A stretch of DNA of 64,000 bases from Gillisia sp. Hel_I_86 (GCF_007827275.1 NZ_VISE01000001.1:2976001-3040000), one strand, 5' to 3'; counted from the first letter of the stretch, positions 1 to 8,276 are shown. Notes: generated from the sequence alone by a model not told the origin. Numbers and translations are program-made.

Positions 1-989
1 CCGAAATCTGAAGCTCCGTTGGAAGCTTTAATAAGAATATCCATTGGGGTTTGATACAGCCATTTACGCTCCTTCGTTGCTTTTTCCCATTCCTTACTTT
101 CGTCTAAACGAGAGTAGGAGGTCATATAAACTGCGGTGCCGGCTAAAGGAAGTGATCCTTTACCACCGGCCAATCTGTCCCTTATTTCTCCACCACTTCC
201 GGTAGCAGCACCATTAAAAGGTTCCACTGTTGTCGGGAAATTATGGGTTTCAGCTTTTATGGAGATAACAGAATCAAAATCTGTATTCTGATAAAAATCT
301 GGTTTATATGGAGTTTTTGGAGCGAATTGCTCCACTCGAGGCCCTTTTACAAAAGCAACATTATCTTTATATGCTGAAACTATATCGTTCGGGTTTACTT
401 CCGAAGTCTTTCTGATCATTTTAAAAAGAGAAAATGGTTTCTCTTTTCCATCGATCACAAAAGTTCCATTAAAGACCTTATGGCGGCAATGTTCTGAATT
501 CACCTGGGAGAATCCGAACACTTCAGAATCTGTTAAAGGTCTTTCGAGCTTTACCGATAATTCTTCTAAATATTTTACTTCTTCCCCATTAAGAGCCAAG
601 CCTTCTTGCTTATTAAAAGCATCCACATCTTTGATCTCCAAAACAGGTTGTGGTTTTGTGTTTACGGTAAAGATTTCTTGATCCAAGCCTTCAAATTTCT
701 GAGAAAGCATAGGATCAAAATCATGAAAATGGGAATCTACTTTTAGAAACTCTTCAATTCTAATTATCCCAGAAATCCCCATGGTTTGGGTAATCTCCAC
801 AGCATTGGTACTCCAGGGAGAAACCATAGCGGCACGGGGACCAACAAAAAAATCTGCCAGTGCAGATTTGTTAAGTAGTTGAGCGTCACCAAAAAGCCAG
901 TCTAATTTTGAAATGTTTTGAGCAGATAAGTCAGCGTGCGTTTGCACAGCATAAACCTTTGAGGTTTGGGTTCCGAAGAATAGGATCAT
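1..989 (-). CDS. purL: Phosphoribosylformylglycinamidine synthase, N-terminal part (cut by window edge)
   Basis: PurL makes FGAM from FGAR, glutamine and ATP in purine synthesis, in the cytoplasm. Reading back from an ATG at 989, the frame is open for 329 codons to the left edge, so the C-terminal part lies outside. The text shows the family signatures NSEHCRHK, ETHNFPT and GAATGSGGEIRDR in the expected order, and the N-terminal spacing fits the large single-chain PurL of about 1,200 residues, not the small Bacillus type. A TATTTTTG -7-like element at 1020-1027 on the minus strand may be its promoter. Product call is firm; only the extent is unknown. Confidence 0.95.
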   Translation of the reverse strand, partial: MILFFGTQTSKVYAVQTHADLSAQNISKLDWLFGDAQLLNKSALADFFVGPRAAMVSPWSTNAVEITQTMGISGIIRIEEFLKVDSHFHDFDPMLSQKFEGLDQEIFTVNTKPQPVLEIKDVDAFNKQEGLALNGEEVKYLEELSVKLERPLTDSEVFGFSQVNSEHCRHKVFNGTFVIDGKEKPFSLFKMIRKTSEVNPNDIVSAYKDNVAFVKGPRVEQFAPKTPYKPDFYQNTDFDSVISIKAETHNFPTTVEPFNGAATGSGGEIRDRLAGGKGSLPLAGTAVYMTSYSRLDESKEWEKATKERKWLYQTPMDILIKASNGASDF

Positions 990-1134
990 TCTAAGTTTTT
1001 TTGTGTGTTGATGTGAGCACAAAAATAACTTTTTTAGAGAGAATTGTTAGCCTAAAATCAAATTATTACACACAGCCTATTTACAGGATTACTCCTAAAA
1101 AACTAATTGCAGCACCTTAAATCTTGAGTAGTAT

Positions 1135-1911
1135 TTACCATTTATTTTCAGCCTTTGGACTACCCCAAATTAGGGTTGCTAAATATGGATTGTCTATAAA
1201 AGGATTTCGGTTTCCCTGGGCTTTAAAAATGATCTCGTTTCGCTGAATTTCAATTTTCGACACAGGATCCTGAGAATTCCATTTCAGGAAAAGAGCTAGA
1301 TTCCCAACGGGCTCAAAGTCTTCATTATATCTTAAATTTAAATAAAAGACCATTCGCGAAACATCTCCAACCCATTCATCTCCTGGGTACCAAGAATTAT
1401 TTGAGACCAACTTGTATTTTCCACTTCCAGAAGTAAAGCGATAATTCCTTCTTTGAGCATTAATTTTTGTGTCTGCGGTTCTTAAATGATGAAGGTCTGC
1501 TTCTGCGGTATTCTCAATAAATGATCTCGGATAAACATGCTCGGTGTTAAAGGTTTGAGGTAGGTATTTATTGCTGCCAGAATAAAATTCCCTTTTATCC
1601 CTACTTTCTCCTGAATAGATCAATAAAACATTTTTAGAATTAGAAGGGTCTTCATCTGCCTTATATAAATAGCGATGCCTTTCGTAATATTCTAAAAAGC
1701 GGGTATGTTTAGCAATTGTAGTAACTGCCAGTTCATCTTTTAAACCCTCTCCACGAAGATTAAAATCCACATTTTTATAATAAGAAATAAGTTCAGAAGG
1801 GACACTTAGCTCTTCTGGATTCTCAAGTACAGTTTCAGATTTTCTGTTTTCAGATTTACATCCAACAAGAATTAGAAAGGAAAAAACTACATATAAAATC
1901 CTAACTCTCAT
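1135..1911 (-). CDS. Secreted endonuclease I family lipoprotein
   Basis: A 258-residue non-specific nuclease of the EndA/NucM (endonuclease I) family, exported and probably lipid-anchored. Residues 1-18 form a signal peptide ending in a lipobox (LVGC, Cys18). The beta-beta-alpha metal nuclease core is visible as NTEHVYPRS, followed by ADLHHLRTAD and NAQRRNYRF; the His of HVYP and the DLHHL/N...R residues are the expected catalytic and metal-binding set. It starts 10 bases after the stop of the upstream methyltransferase gene, so the two are probably cotranscribed. Likely role is scavenging of extracellular DNA; the substrate cannot be told from sequence. Confidence 0.85.
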   Translation of the reverse strand: MRVRILYVVFSFLILVGCKSENRKSETVLENPEELSVPSELISYYKNVDFNLRGEGLKDELAVTTIAKHTRFLEYYERHRYLYKADEDPSNSKNVLLIYSGESRDKREFYSGSNKYLPQTFNTEHVYPRSFIENTAEADLHHLRTADTKINAQRRNYRFTSGSGKYKLVSNNSWYPGDEWVGDVSRMVFYLNLRYNEDFEPVGNLALFLKWNSQDPVSKIEIQRNEIIFKAQGNRNPFIDNPYLATLIWGSPKAENKW

Positions 1912-1921
1912 TATCTAAGTA

Positions 1922-3133
1922 TTAGTTTTTCTGAAGAAGTGCCATGTAAAATCCATCATATCCAGACTCTGAGGATAATAATTTTTTGTCTTTCACCAAT
2001 TTAAAATCCTTCCCATGTTCACTTGCAAGAAACTTTTCTACTTGTTCCTGGTTTTCTGAAGGTAAAATTGAACATGTTGCATATACCAATTTTCCACCAT
2101 CCTTTACAATTCTAGAGTGGGTGTTTAAGATTTCGGCTTGAGTCTTTTTAATTTTCTCAATAAACTCCGGTTGAAGTTTCCATTTAGCATCCGGGTTTCT
2201 ACTTAGAACTCCCAATCCGCTACAAGGAGCATCAATAAGAACACGGTCTGCAGTTCCATAAAGCTTTTTGATCACTTTAGTAGACTCTATTGCTCTAGGA
2301 TCTATGTTGTGGGCATGCGCTCTTTTTGCTCTTCTTTTAAGTTCCTTTAATTTATTCTCATAAATATCGGTCGCTATTATTTGGCCTTTATTTTCCATTA
2401 ATGCTGCAATGTGAAGGGTTTTGCCCCCTGCACCTGCACAAGTATCCACTACTCGCATTCCAGGTTTAACATCCAGAAATTCTGCAACTAATTGAGAATT
2501 GGCATCCTGAACTTCGAAAAATCCCTTTTTAAAGGCCTCAGTTTTAAAAACATTGGATCGTTCCTCCAATTGTAAAGCATAAGGATAGCCTTTTACAGGC
2601 TCGGCTTTAATGCCTTCATCATTTAAAACACTTCTTAAATTATCTCTGGTAGTATTTAAAGTATTGACCCTAAGCACAACAGGAGCTTGTTCATTTAATG
2701 CGTGAATCTCTTTTTCCCAGACCTTTTCGCCTAATTCTTTCATGCCCAATTCATCCATCCAATCTGGAATGGACTCTTTATACTTTCTTATTTTACTAAG
2801 CTCATCAAACTTACCTTTGATCTTTCTGCTTGGAGTTGGCTCAATTTGTTTCCAATCTGGTAGTGTAACCCCACGTAAAGTGGCCCAAACAGCGAAGACC
2901 CTAAATAGGTTCTCTCTGGAATATGGTGCTTTTACTTCAGCGATTTCAGTATATAAACGTTTCCAACGTACGATCTCGTAAACGGTTTCTGCAATAAAAC
3001 TTCTATCACGGGAACCCCAACGCTTATCGCGTTTTAATGTTTTTTCAATTACTTTGTCGGCATAATTTCCTTCATTAAAGATATCTGATAATGCATCGAT
3101 GGTTGCAAATACTAAATTTCGGTGTAAACGCAT
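1922..3133 (-). CDS. rsmB: RsmB/NOL1-type RNA (cytosine-C5) methyltransferase
   Basis: A 403-residue SAM-dependent m5C methyltransferase of the Sun/Fmu/NOP2 family, probably acting on 16S rRNA. The N-terminal 130 residues are a helical NusB-like region. The Rossmann domain shows the SAM motif VVDTCAGAGGKTLHIAA (about 228-244), and both cysteines of the mechanism are present: Cys304 in DAPCSGLG and Cys354 in ATCSILPSEN. PVVLRVNTLN (151-160) is the family's pre-core motif. The ATG at 3133 gives a full-length protein. I use rsmB for the closest named family; the exact target position is inferred, not seen. Confidence 0.85.
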   Translation of the reverse strand: MRLHRNLVFATIDALSDIFNEGNYADKVIEKTLKRDKRWGSRDRSFIAETVYEIVRWKRLYTEIAEVKAPYSRENLFRVFAVWATLRGVTLPDWKQIEPTPSRKIKGKFDELSKIRKYKESIPDWMDELGMKELGEKVWEKEIHALNEQAPVVLRVNTLNTTRDNLRSVLNDEGIKAEPVKGYPYALQLEERSNVFKTEAFKKGFFEVQDANSQLVAEFLDVKPGMRVVDTCAGAGGKTLHIAALMENKGQIIATDIYENKLKELKRRAKRAHAHNIDPRAIESTKVIKKLYGTADRVLIDAPCSGLGVLSRNPDAKWKLQPEFIEKIKKTQAEILNTHSRIVKDGGKLVYATCSILPSENQEQVEKFLASEHGKDFKLVKDKKLLSSESGYDGFYMALLQKN

Positions 3134-3206
3134 AGTTTAATTTTAAGGTGGCAAAGGTACTCAATTTTGACACCGATTATTTTATATTTGATTCAAATTC
3201 TTATTG

Positions 3207-4250
3207 ATGAAATTATACTACTGGTTTGGGCTATTATTGATTATTGGATGCAACTCCAAGGAAAAGAAAACAGCCCCATCTTATTATACTTCTGTAGAAG
3301 TTGAAATAATTTTAGAAGACTCCATTAGTGTGAGGGCTATAGAATTGATGGGTAAAAATCTTGCTTTTGCCACAAACAATGGAATTTATGGAATGTACAA
3401 TTCCCAGAAAGATACTTGGAAAACAAATATTCAGAAATATGACACTCTGGTTCCGGAGTTTCGTGCGGTGGCCAGTACCTCTACAAATTTCTTTATGCTA
3501 AGCGTTGCAAACCCCGCACTTTTATATAAAACTGGGGATTCCGGTCGGATGGAATTGGTGTATAAAGAGGAAAATGAAAAGGTTTTTTATGATGCGCTGG
3601 CATTTTGGAATGATGAAGAGGGAATTGCCATGGGCGATCCTGTAGATAATTGCCTTTCTATAATTATAACCAGGGATGGTGGGAAAACTTGGAACAAGAT
3701 CCCGTGTGAGAATTTACCAGCAGCTGCGGAAGGCGAAGCGGCTTTTGCTGCCAGTAACTCCAATATTGCTATTAAAGGCAATAAAACCTGGATCTTATCT
3801 GGGGGCATGAAATCACGTGTATTTTTCTCTCCAGACAAAGGAGAAACTTGGGAGGTTTTTGATACTCCGATTATTCAAGGAACTCCAACACAAGGAGGTT
3901 ATAGTTTAGATTTTCACGATGAAAATCAAGGTTTTATTATAGGAGGGGATTATACGAATCCAGATGAAAACCAAGCTAATAAAGCTATTACCAAGGATGG
4001 CGGAAAGACTTGGAAGTTGTTGGCAGTGGGACAGGAGCCGGGTTATAAAAGCAGTGTGAGATATGTGCCGGGTAAAAATGGACATGAATTGATTGCCGTC
4101 GGATTTACTGGAATATCCTACTCTAAGGATGCAGGGAAAAGTTGGAATAATTTATCTTCGGAAGGATTTTATACAATCCGTTTTCTAAATGATTCTATAG
4201 CCTATGCAGCAGGAAAGAATAGAATTGCCAAACTAAGATTTAAAAAATAA
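3207..4250 (+). CDS. Asp-box (BNR/Ycf48-like) beta-propeller lipoprotein
   Basis: A 347-residue exported lipoprotein. The signal peptide ends in LLIIGC, so Cys is the probable lipidated residue. At least four Asp-box turns can be read: TRDGGKTWN, SPDKGETWE, TKDGGKTWK and SKDAGKSWN, the spacing expected of a BNR/sialidase-like or Ycf48-like beta-propeller. A reading frame can also begin at TTG 3204, but ATG at 3207 is the better start. It is divergent from the methyltransferase at 3133. Flavobacterial homologues are often called 'oxidoreductase' with no enzymatic basis; I would assign only the fold and the location. Confidence 0.8.
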   Translation: MKLYYWFGLLLIIGCNSKEKKTAPSYYTSVEVEIILEDSISVRAIELMGKNLAFATNNGIYGMYNSQKDTWKTNIQKYDTLVPEFRAVASTSTNFFMLSVANPALLYKTGDSGRMELVYKEENEKVFYDALAFWNDEEGIAMGDPVDNCLSIIITRDGGKTWNKIPCENLPAAAEGEAAFAASNSNIAIKGNKTWILSGGMKSRVFFSPDKGETWEVFDTPIIQGTPTQGGYSLDFHDENQGFIIGGDYTNPDENQANKAITKDGGKTWKLLAVGQEPGYKSSVRYVPGKNGHELIAVGFTGISYSKDAGKSWNNLSSEGFYTIRFLNDSIAYAAGKNRIAKLRFKK

Positions 4251-4265
4251 GGCCAAAAACGAAAA

Positions 4266-4285
4266 TCCGGATCGCGAGATCCGGA
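4266..4285. terminator. GC-rich hairpin between convergent genes
   Basis: TCCGGATC (4266-4273) and GATCCGGA (4278-4285) form a perfect 8-bp stem with a GCGA loop of GNRA type. It lies 15 bases after the Asp-box gene stop and 50 bases from the end of the convergent operon. No strong T-run follows, so it may block exonucleases or act as a weak terminator. Confidence 0.5.
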
Positions 4286-4334
4286 AATTCTAACTAACCA
4301 ACCAAAACTTATTATACAATTTTTTACAATCGAA

Positions 4335-4787
4335 CTACTTATTTTGTCGTTCTTTCGCTTTTCGCTCTCTGTATTCTTTCCATAATTTCTTATTAAAGTC
4401 AGATTCTAGTTTATGAAGTTTGATAATTTCTTTAGAAGAAATTATTTTTTTGAGATCAGCAAAAAGGGCTTTTTTAATTTGATATTCTTCATTCTCAATT
4501 TCCTGATATTCCATCAACATTTTTTCTGCCTGTTGTTCAGATATCGTTTCAATCTCCTTAAGTTCTTGATGCTCCCTTCTTTGTAAATCCGTTTTTTGGC
4601 ATTCATATTTATTATAAATAGGCCAGAATTTTTGTGCAAGTTCAGGGTTCATGTTCATTTCTTGAGTGATGTAGGCAACTTTCATCGCTTTTATTCGCTC
4701 TCTATGATCTTCTTTACTTTTGGAATCTTGGGCTTGCAAACCACAAAAAGTAAAAAACAATATAATAATAAGTGTTACTTTTTTCAT
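4335..4787 (-). CDS. Spy/CpxP-like exported protein of the ECF sigma operon
   Basis: A 150-residue protein with a signal peptide (residues 1-19, ending in LQAQ) and a mature part that is almost entirely charged alpha helix, rich in Lys, Glu and Gln. The segment FWPIYNKYECQKTDLQRREH resembles the LTxxQ-containing Spy/CpxP-type chaperones, and such proteins are often annotated in Bacteroidota as 'sensor of ECF-type sigma factor'. It is the third gene of an operon with a sigma factor and a membrane protein, only 3 bases after the second gene. Inferred role: periplasmic stress sensor or chaperone controlled by that sigma factor. Confidence 0.65.
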   Translation of the reverse strand: MKKVTLIIILFFTFCGLQAQDSKSKEDHRERIKAMKVAYITQEMNMNPELAQKFWPIYNKYECQKTDLQRREHQELKEIETISEQQAEKMLMEYQEIENEEYQIKKALFADLKKIISSKEIIKLHKLESDFNKKLWKEYRERKAKERQNK

Positions 4788-4790
4788 CTG

Positions 4791-5303
4791 TTATTCTATA
4801 ATTAGTCCTGAATCTTCTACATGTTCACTTAAATAATCGAAAATCGCATCTTCACTAAAACTAAACGAATGAATATTATCTATATTTAATCCATCTTCAT
4901 ATATAAGGTTGGAAATATCGGTATAATTCAAATCTTCTTCTATATAAGCCTCTAATGTTGCATAATCCAAGGTATCTAAACCGCTGTCCTGTGGGGACTT
5001 CAATAATACGGTACTAAGTAGCACAATAAATATTGCGGCAATTGCAGAGGCATAATACAGTTGTTTTTTCGAGAAAAGTTTAATTGTTTTACCTCTCTTG
5101 TTTTCTGAATTTAACTTAGCTTGGATAATGTGCTCTAGAGTATCAAAATAACCTGCGGGTACTTGAAATCCTGACTTGCTCTCCTTGCCTTTGGTTGAGG
5201 TGATTTCCAGTTTTTCAAATAAAGTTGTTTCAAGATTTTCCATAGAATTATGGGGGATCTTAAAACCAGGTTTATTTTTATATTTTTCTAAATTCATTTT
5301 CAT
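4791..5303 (-). CDS. Single-pass membrane protein, candidate anti-sigma factor
   Basis: A 170-residue protein with one hydrophobic segment (about residues 82-102, SAIAAIFIVLLSTVLL) and no signal peptide. The N-terminal 80 residues would be cytoplasmic and contain FQVPAGYFDTLE, a motif common in small flavobacterial proteins downstream of ECF sigma genes; the C-terminal tail is very acidic. The gene sits between the ECF sigma gene (33 bases upstream) and the Spy-like gene (3 bases downstream). Position and topology suggest an anti-sigma factor, but I see no zinc-binding HxxxCxxC motif. ATG at 5303 is used; a second ATG lies two codons in. Confidence 0.6.
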   Translation of the reverse strand: MKMNLEKYKNKPGFKIPHNSMENLETTLFEKLEITSTKGKESKSGFQVPAGYFDTLEHIIQAKLNSENKRGKTIKLFSKKQLYYASAIAAIFIVLLSTVLLKSPQDSGLDTLDYATLEAYIEEDLNYTDISNLIYEDGLNIDNIHSFSFSEDAIFDYLSEHVEDSGLIIE

Positions 5304-5336
5304 TCTAATATTTAGACTCTTATTCTATAGCAAGGT

Positions 5337-5882
5337 TTAATCCATTTTTAAATATTCTTCGATCTTTTTTACTGCAATATGGTAGGATGCCTTAAGGGCA
5401 CCTTCGCTTGTGCCTAGAATATATGAAATTTCCCGATATTTTAATTCTTGAAAATATTTCATATTAAACACCAATTGCTGTTTTTCTGGAAGTATCGCTA
5501 TTGCTTTTTGAAGTTTTAATTGAATTTGGTCTCCATCAAAATAAGCATCACTTTCGAGGTTTTCAATTAATTTATTCTGAAGTTCTTCTGAATTTATATG
5601 CAATCGTTTGGCCTTATTATTCAAAAATGTAAGCGACTCGTTTGTAGCAATTCGGTACATCCAAGAATAGAGTTGACTGTCTCCTTTAAAATTCTGGATG
5701 TTCTTAAAGATCTTGATAAAAGTGTTCTGCAGGATGTCATCGGTGTCTTGATGATCTTTAACCATATTCCTAATATGCCAGTACAAGCGTTGTTTATATA
5801 ATGTAACCAACTCCCCAAACGAATTTTTAAGTGTGTTGGGATCTTGAAGGCGTTTAATTAATAGTTTTTCTTCGAGTTTCAA
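5337..5882 (-). CDS. ECF-family RNA polymerase sigma factor
   Basis: A 181-residue group 4 sigma factor. Region 2 spans about residues 20-90 (DTDDILQNTFIKIFKNIQNF and SWMYRIATNESLTFL). Region 4 spans about 125-180, with LPEKQQLVFNMKYFQELKYR and the helix-turn-helix EISYILGTSEGALKASYH. The start is odd: the frame has no ATG before residue 43, which would delete part of region 2, so TTG at 5882 (MKLEEKLL) is the only reasonable start. It heads a three-gene operon with a membrane protein and an exported Spy-like protein, a typical envelope-stress arrangement. Confidence 0.9.
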   Translation of the reverse strand: MKLEEKLLIKRLQDPNTLKNSFGELVTLYKQRLYWHIRNMVKDHQDTDDILQNTFIKIFKNIQNFKGDSQLYSWMYRIATNESLTFLNNKAKRLHINSEELQNKLIENLESDAYFDGDQIQLKLQKAIAILPEKQQLVFNMKYFQELKYREISYILGTSEGALKASYHIAVKKIEEYLKMD

Positions 5883-5920
5883 GATTTTAGCTTGTTTTAG
5901 CTTTTAAGTAAAAAAGTAAT

Positions 5921-6070
5921 TGTATATCCGTTTTTTGTCCTATAGTTGTTTTGTCACCCTGAATTTATTTCAGGGTCTATATTTACTATATTGATTCTTA
6001 GCGTTATGAGATTCTGAAACAAGTTCGGAATGACGTTATTTATCATTTTATAATACTTTTCGGATATACA
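5921..6070. repeat. 150-bp palindromic intergenic element, family 1, copy A
   Basis: The unit begins TGTATATCCG (5921-5930) and ends CGGATATACA (6061-6070), a perfect 10-bp terminal inverted repeat. Inside are the hairpin CACCCTGAATTTATTTCAGGGT (about 5955-5976) and a second block, ATTCTGAAAC...TTCGGAATGACG. It is nearly the same as the unit at 27661-27809, and a third, interrupted copy lies at 12084-12405. No coding capacity. The ORF that can be drawn through it on the minus strand is an artefact of the repeat. Confidence 0.75.
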
Positions 6071-6140
6071 AAAAAAACAAACCTTAAAACTCCTCAAAAT
6101 AATATTTTTTGTAGGAATTTTGTAAGTAAAAATGTTAAAT

Positions 6141-6180
6141 TTAAAGATTAAATACATTTTTTAAAGATTAAATACATTTT
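6141..6180. repeat. Perfect 20-bp tandem duplication upstream of a promoter
   Basis: The 20-mer at 6141-6160 (TTAAAGATTAAATACATTTT) is repeated exactly at 6161-6180. It stops 4 bases before the TTG of the -33 element of the candidate sRNA promoter. The 20-bp period is close to two turns of B-DNA, so bound proteins would face the same side. Confidence 0.85.
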
Positions 6181-6184
6181 TTAT

Positions 6185-6214
6185 TTGCAGAAGCCATTTA
6201 TTCTTATATCTTTG
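6185..6214 (+). promoter_or_regulatory. Flavobacterial promoter of the candidate small RNA
   Basis: TTG at 6185-6187, a 19-base spacer and TATCTTTG at 6207-6214 match the Bacteroidota housekeeping promoter TTG-N17-23-TAnnTTTG. The predicted start is near 6220. No protein gene lies downstream on this strand before a strong terminator. Confidence 0.6.
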
Positions 6215-6219
6215 AAGTG

Positions 6220-6338
6220 TTAATATTATTTAATCTTTTTTTGCCCCAAAGATTATAAGTTGAATTAAACCTAAGTTTTCATTTCCCCAAAATGAAAACT
6301 ACGAAAAAAAAGGATGAACCTACTTCATCCTTTTTTTT
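6220..6338 (+). ncRNA. Candidate small RNA with three stem-loops
   Basis: Downstream of a good promoter there are three consecutive hairpins and no credible ORF. Stem 1 pairs 6232-6238 (AATCTTT) with 6248-6254 (AAAGATT). Stem 2 is a perfect 11-bp stem, 6274-6284 (AGTTTTCATTT) with 6290-6300 (AAATGAAAACT), loop CCCCA. Stem 3 is a long terminator, 6305-6318 with 6324-6337, followed by T residues. The loops of stems 1 and 2 both carry CCCC. The transcript would be about 115-120 nt. A conserved flavobacterial RNA motif such as Flavo-1 is one possible match, but I could not test this. Confidence 0.5.
6305..6338. terminator. Strong bidirectional intrinsic terminator
   Basis: A 14-bp stem, AAAAAAAGGATGAA (6305-6318) and TTCATCCTTTTTTT (6324-6337), with loop CCTAC. 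It has a T-run on the plus strand and an equivalent run on the minus strand, so it can end the candidate sRNA and also the ABC exporter operon coming from the right. Confidence 0.8.
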
Positions 6339-6443
6339 ATTCCTAAAAGTGTGTTTAACATATGTAGGCTCTTCTCAATCAAATGGGTGTTTTCCTGTAT
6401 ATGCATTACCAACCTTCCTCTAACTTCTATACCTAAACGCAAA

Positions 6444-8267
6444 TTATTCGAAAGATTGCATTTCTACTAATCTTTTATAAGTACCATTTTTCAGTAGCAG
6501 TTCGCTGTGCTTTCCTTGTTCTACGATTTCGCCCTTTTGCATTACCACAATAAGATCTGCGTTCTGGATTGTGGAAAGCCTGTGTGCAATAACTATGGAT
6601 GTTCTATTGCGCATCATATTCTCCAATGCTTTCTGAACCAATTTTTCACTCTCGGTGTCTAAGGCAGATGTTGCCTCATCCAAGATCATGATAGGAGGAT
6701 TTTTTAGAACGGCACGTGCAATAGATAACCGCTGCTTTTGCCCACCACTCAATTTATTTCCACTATCGCCAATATTGGTGTCTAGCCCTTTTGGTAAATC
6801 TTTTACAAATTCCCAGGCGTTTGCTATTTTTAAAGCTTCAATAATTTCTTTTTCTGTAGCGTTGTTTTTCCCTAAAGCGACGTTGTCCCTTATAGAATCA
6901 TTAAACAATATGGAGTCTTGAGTTACCAAGCCCAGTAGATCACGGAGTGATCTCTTTGTTATATCACGAATATCTACTCCATCTATTTTTATACTTCCTG
7001 AGTTAACATCGTAAAAACGCGTTACTAAATTCGCTATTGTAGATTTTCCGCTACCAGATTGTCCCACTAAAGCGACTGTGCTTCCTTTTGGTACCTTCAA
7101 GCTAAAATTCTTTAATACCAGTTCATCTTCATATTTGAAGTCAACATTTTCAATTTGAACACTGGATTTAAAGTCGGTGGCAATAACCGCATTTTTCGCA
7201 TCAATAATAGTCGATGGTGTTTCTAATACATCTATGATCCTTTCTGCAGCTGCGTTTCCTTTTTTAACAGAATAAGTAGCCTTGGAGATTTGTTTTGCCG
7301 GGGTTAATATATTGTAAGCCAAACCTAAGAAAGCAATGAAAGCTGCTGGATTTAAACTTTCTTCTATTAAAACCATATTTCCGCCAAACCAAAGAATTAT
7401 AACAATAACAAAGATCCCGAGAAATTCACTGGTTGGAGAGGCTAAATTTTGTCTGTTAATAAGACTGTTCAGGATTTTATTTAATTTATTGGTAGATTCC
7501 TGAAATTTATCCTGAAATTTATCTTCAGCATTAAAACCTTTTACAATCTTTAAGCTAGATAAGGTTTCTTCTACAATAGACAGGAAATTCCCATTTTCTT
7601 CCTGCGCTCTCAAAGATTGGCTTTTTAATTTTTTTCCAATCAATGAAATGATGAATCCAGAAATGGGCAGAAAAATAAATACGAAAATGGTAAGCTTGGC
7701 GCTTATCATTAACATGGCGATAATAGTAAAGACAATAGTTAGTGGTTCTCTAACTATAAGTTCAAGGATGGAAAGAAAGGATGTTTGCACTTCATTAACA
7801 TCGGCAGTAATTCTGGAAATAGTATCTCCTTTTTTCTTTTCGGAAAAATAAGAGATTGGTAGGTGAAGAATTTTATGATATAAAGCATTTCTTACGTCCC
7901 GAAGCACTCCATTTCTTAAGAAGGTGATGAAAAATGCAGCTAGATATCCAAATAGATTCTTTAGAAAAAATAATAGCACTACAATTCCGCAGATAAAAAT
8001 CAATGCTGAAATTTCATCTTCAATTACTTTTTGAGTAACCTGGTAGTTAAAATAGTCTACTAAAAAATCTTTAGCACTAGAAATTCCTTCGTAATCTGGT
8101 TTAATAGCAACTCTTTTGCTTTTATCGAAAAGGATATCAATAACCGGAATCAGGGCGATAAATGAAAGAGTGCTAAATAGCGCATAAAAGATGTTACAAA
8201 TAATATTTAAAATCGCGAACTGCTTATAGGGCTTCGCATATTCAAGAATTTTTCTAAAATAGCTCAT
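6444..8267 (-). CDS. MsbA-type ABC exporter, fused membrane and ATPase domains
   Basis: A 607-residue half-transporter of the inner membrane. The N-terminal 340 residues hold six membrane spans (type I exporter fold, ABC_membrane). The ATPase domain follows: Walker A GQSGSGKST at 402-410, Q-loop VTQDS, signature LSGGQKQR, Walker B IMILDEATSALD and the H-loop AHRLS. The length and the presence of a phosphohexomutase and a GT2 gene upstream fit a lipid or lipid-linked glycan flippase; MsbA-like lipid A export is plausible, but drug export cannot be excluded. It starts 9 bases after the stop of the mutase gene, so they are probably cotranscribed. Confidence 0.9.
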   Translation of the reverse strand: MSYFRKILEYAKPYKQFAILNIICNIFYALFSTLSFIALIPVIDILFDKSKRVAIKPDYEGISSAKDFLVDYFNYQVTQKVIEDEISALIFICGIVVLLFFLKNLFGYLAAFFITFLRNGVLRDVRNALYHKILHLPISYFSEKKKGDTISRITADVNEVQTSFLSILELIVREPLTIVFTIIAMLMISAKLTIFVFIFLPISGFIISLIGKKLKSQSLRAQEENGNFLSIVEETLSSLKIVKGFNAEDKFQDKFQESTNKLNKILNSLINRQNLASPTSEFLGIFVIVIILWFGGNMVLIEESLNPAAFIAFLGLAYNILTPAKQISKATYSVKKGNAAAERIIDVLETPSTIIDAKNAVIATDFKSSVQIENVDFKYEDELVLKNFSLKVPKGSTVALVGQSGSGKSTIANLVTRFYDVNSGSIKIDGVDIRDITKRSLRDLLGLVTQDSILFNDSIRDNVALGKNNATEKEIIEALKIANAWEFVKDLPKGLDTNIGDSGNKLSGGQKQRLSIARAVLKNPPIMILDEATSALDTESEKLVQKALENMMRNRTSIVIAHRLSTIQNADLIVVMQKGEIVEQGKHSELLLKNGTYKRLVEMQSFE

Positions 8268-8276
8268 TCGTTAATT

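Noticed and set aside
5954-6157. 67-codon minus-strand ORF
   Set aside because: It runs through a family 1 repeat and AT-rich flank; no start signal, no family resemblance.
6291-6422. Possible short ORF starting ATGAAAACTACG in the candidate sRNA
   Set aside because: The frame runs through the terminator stem and its T-run, has no ribosome binding site and no recognisable sequence; the stems explain the conservation better.
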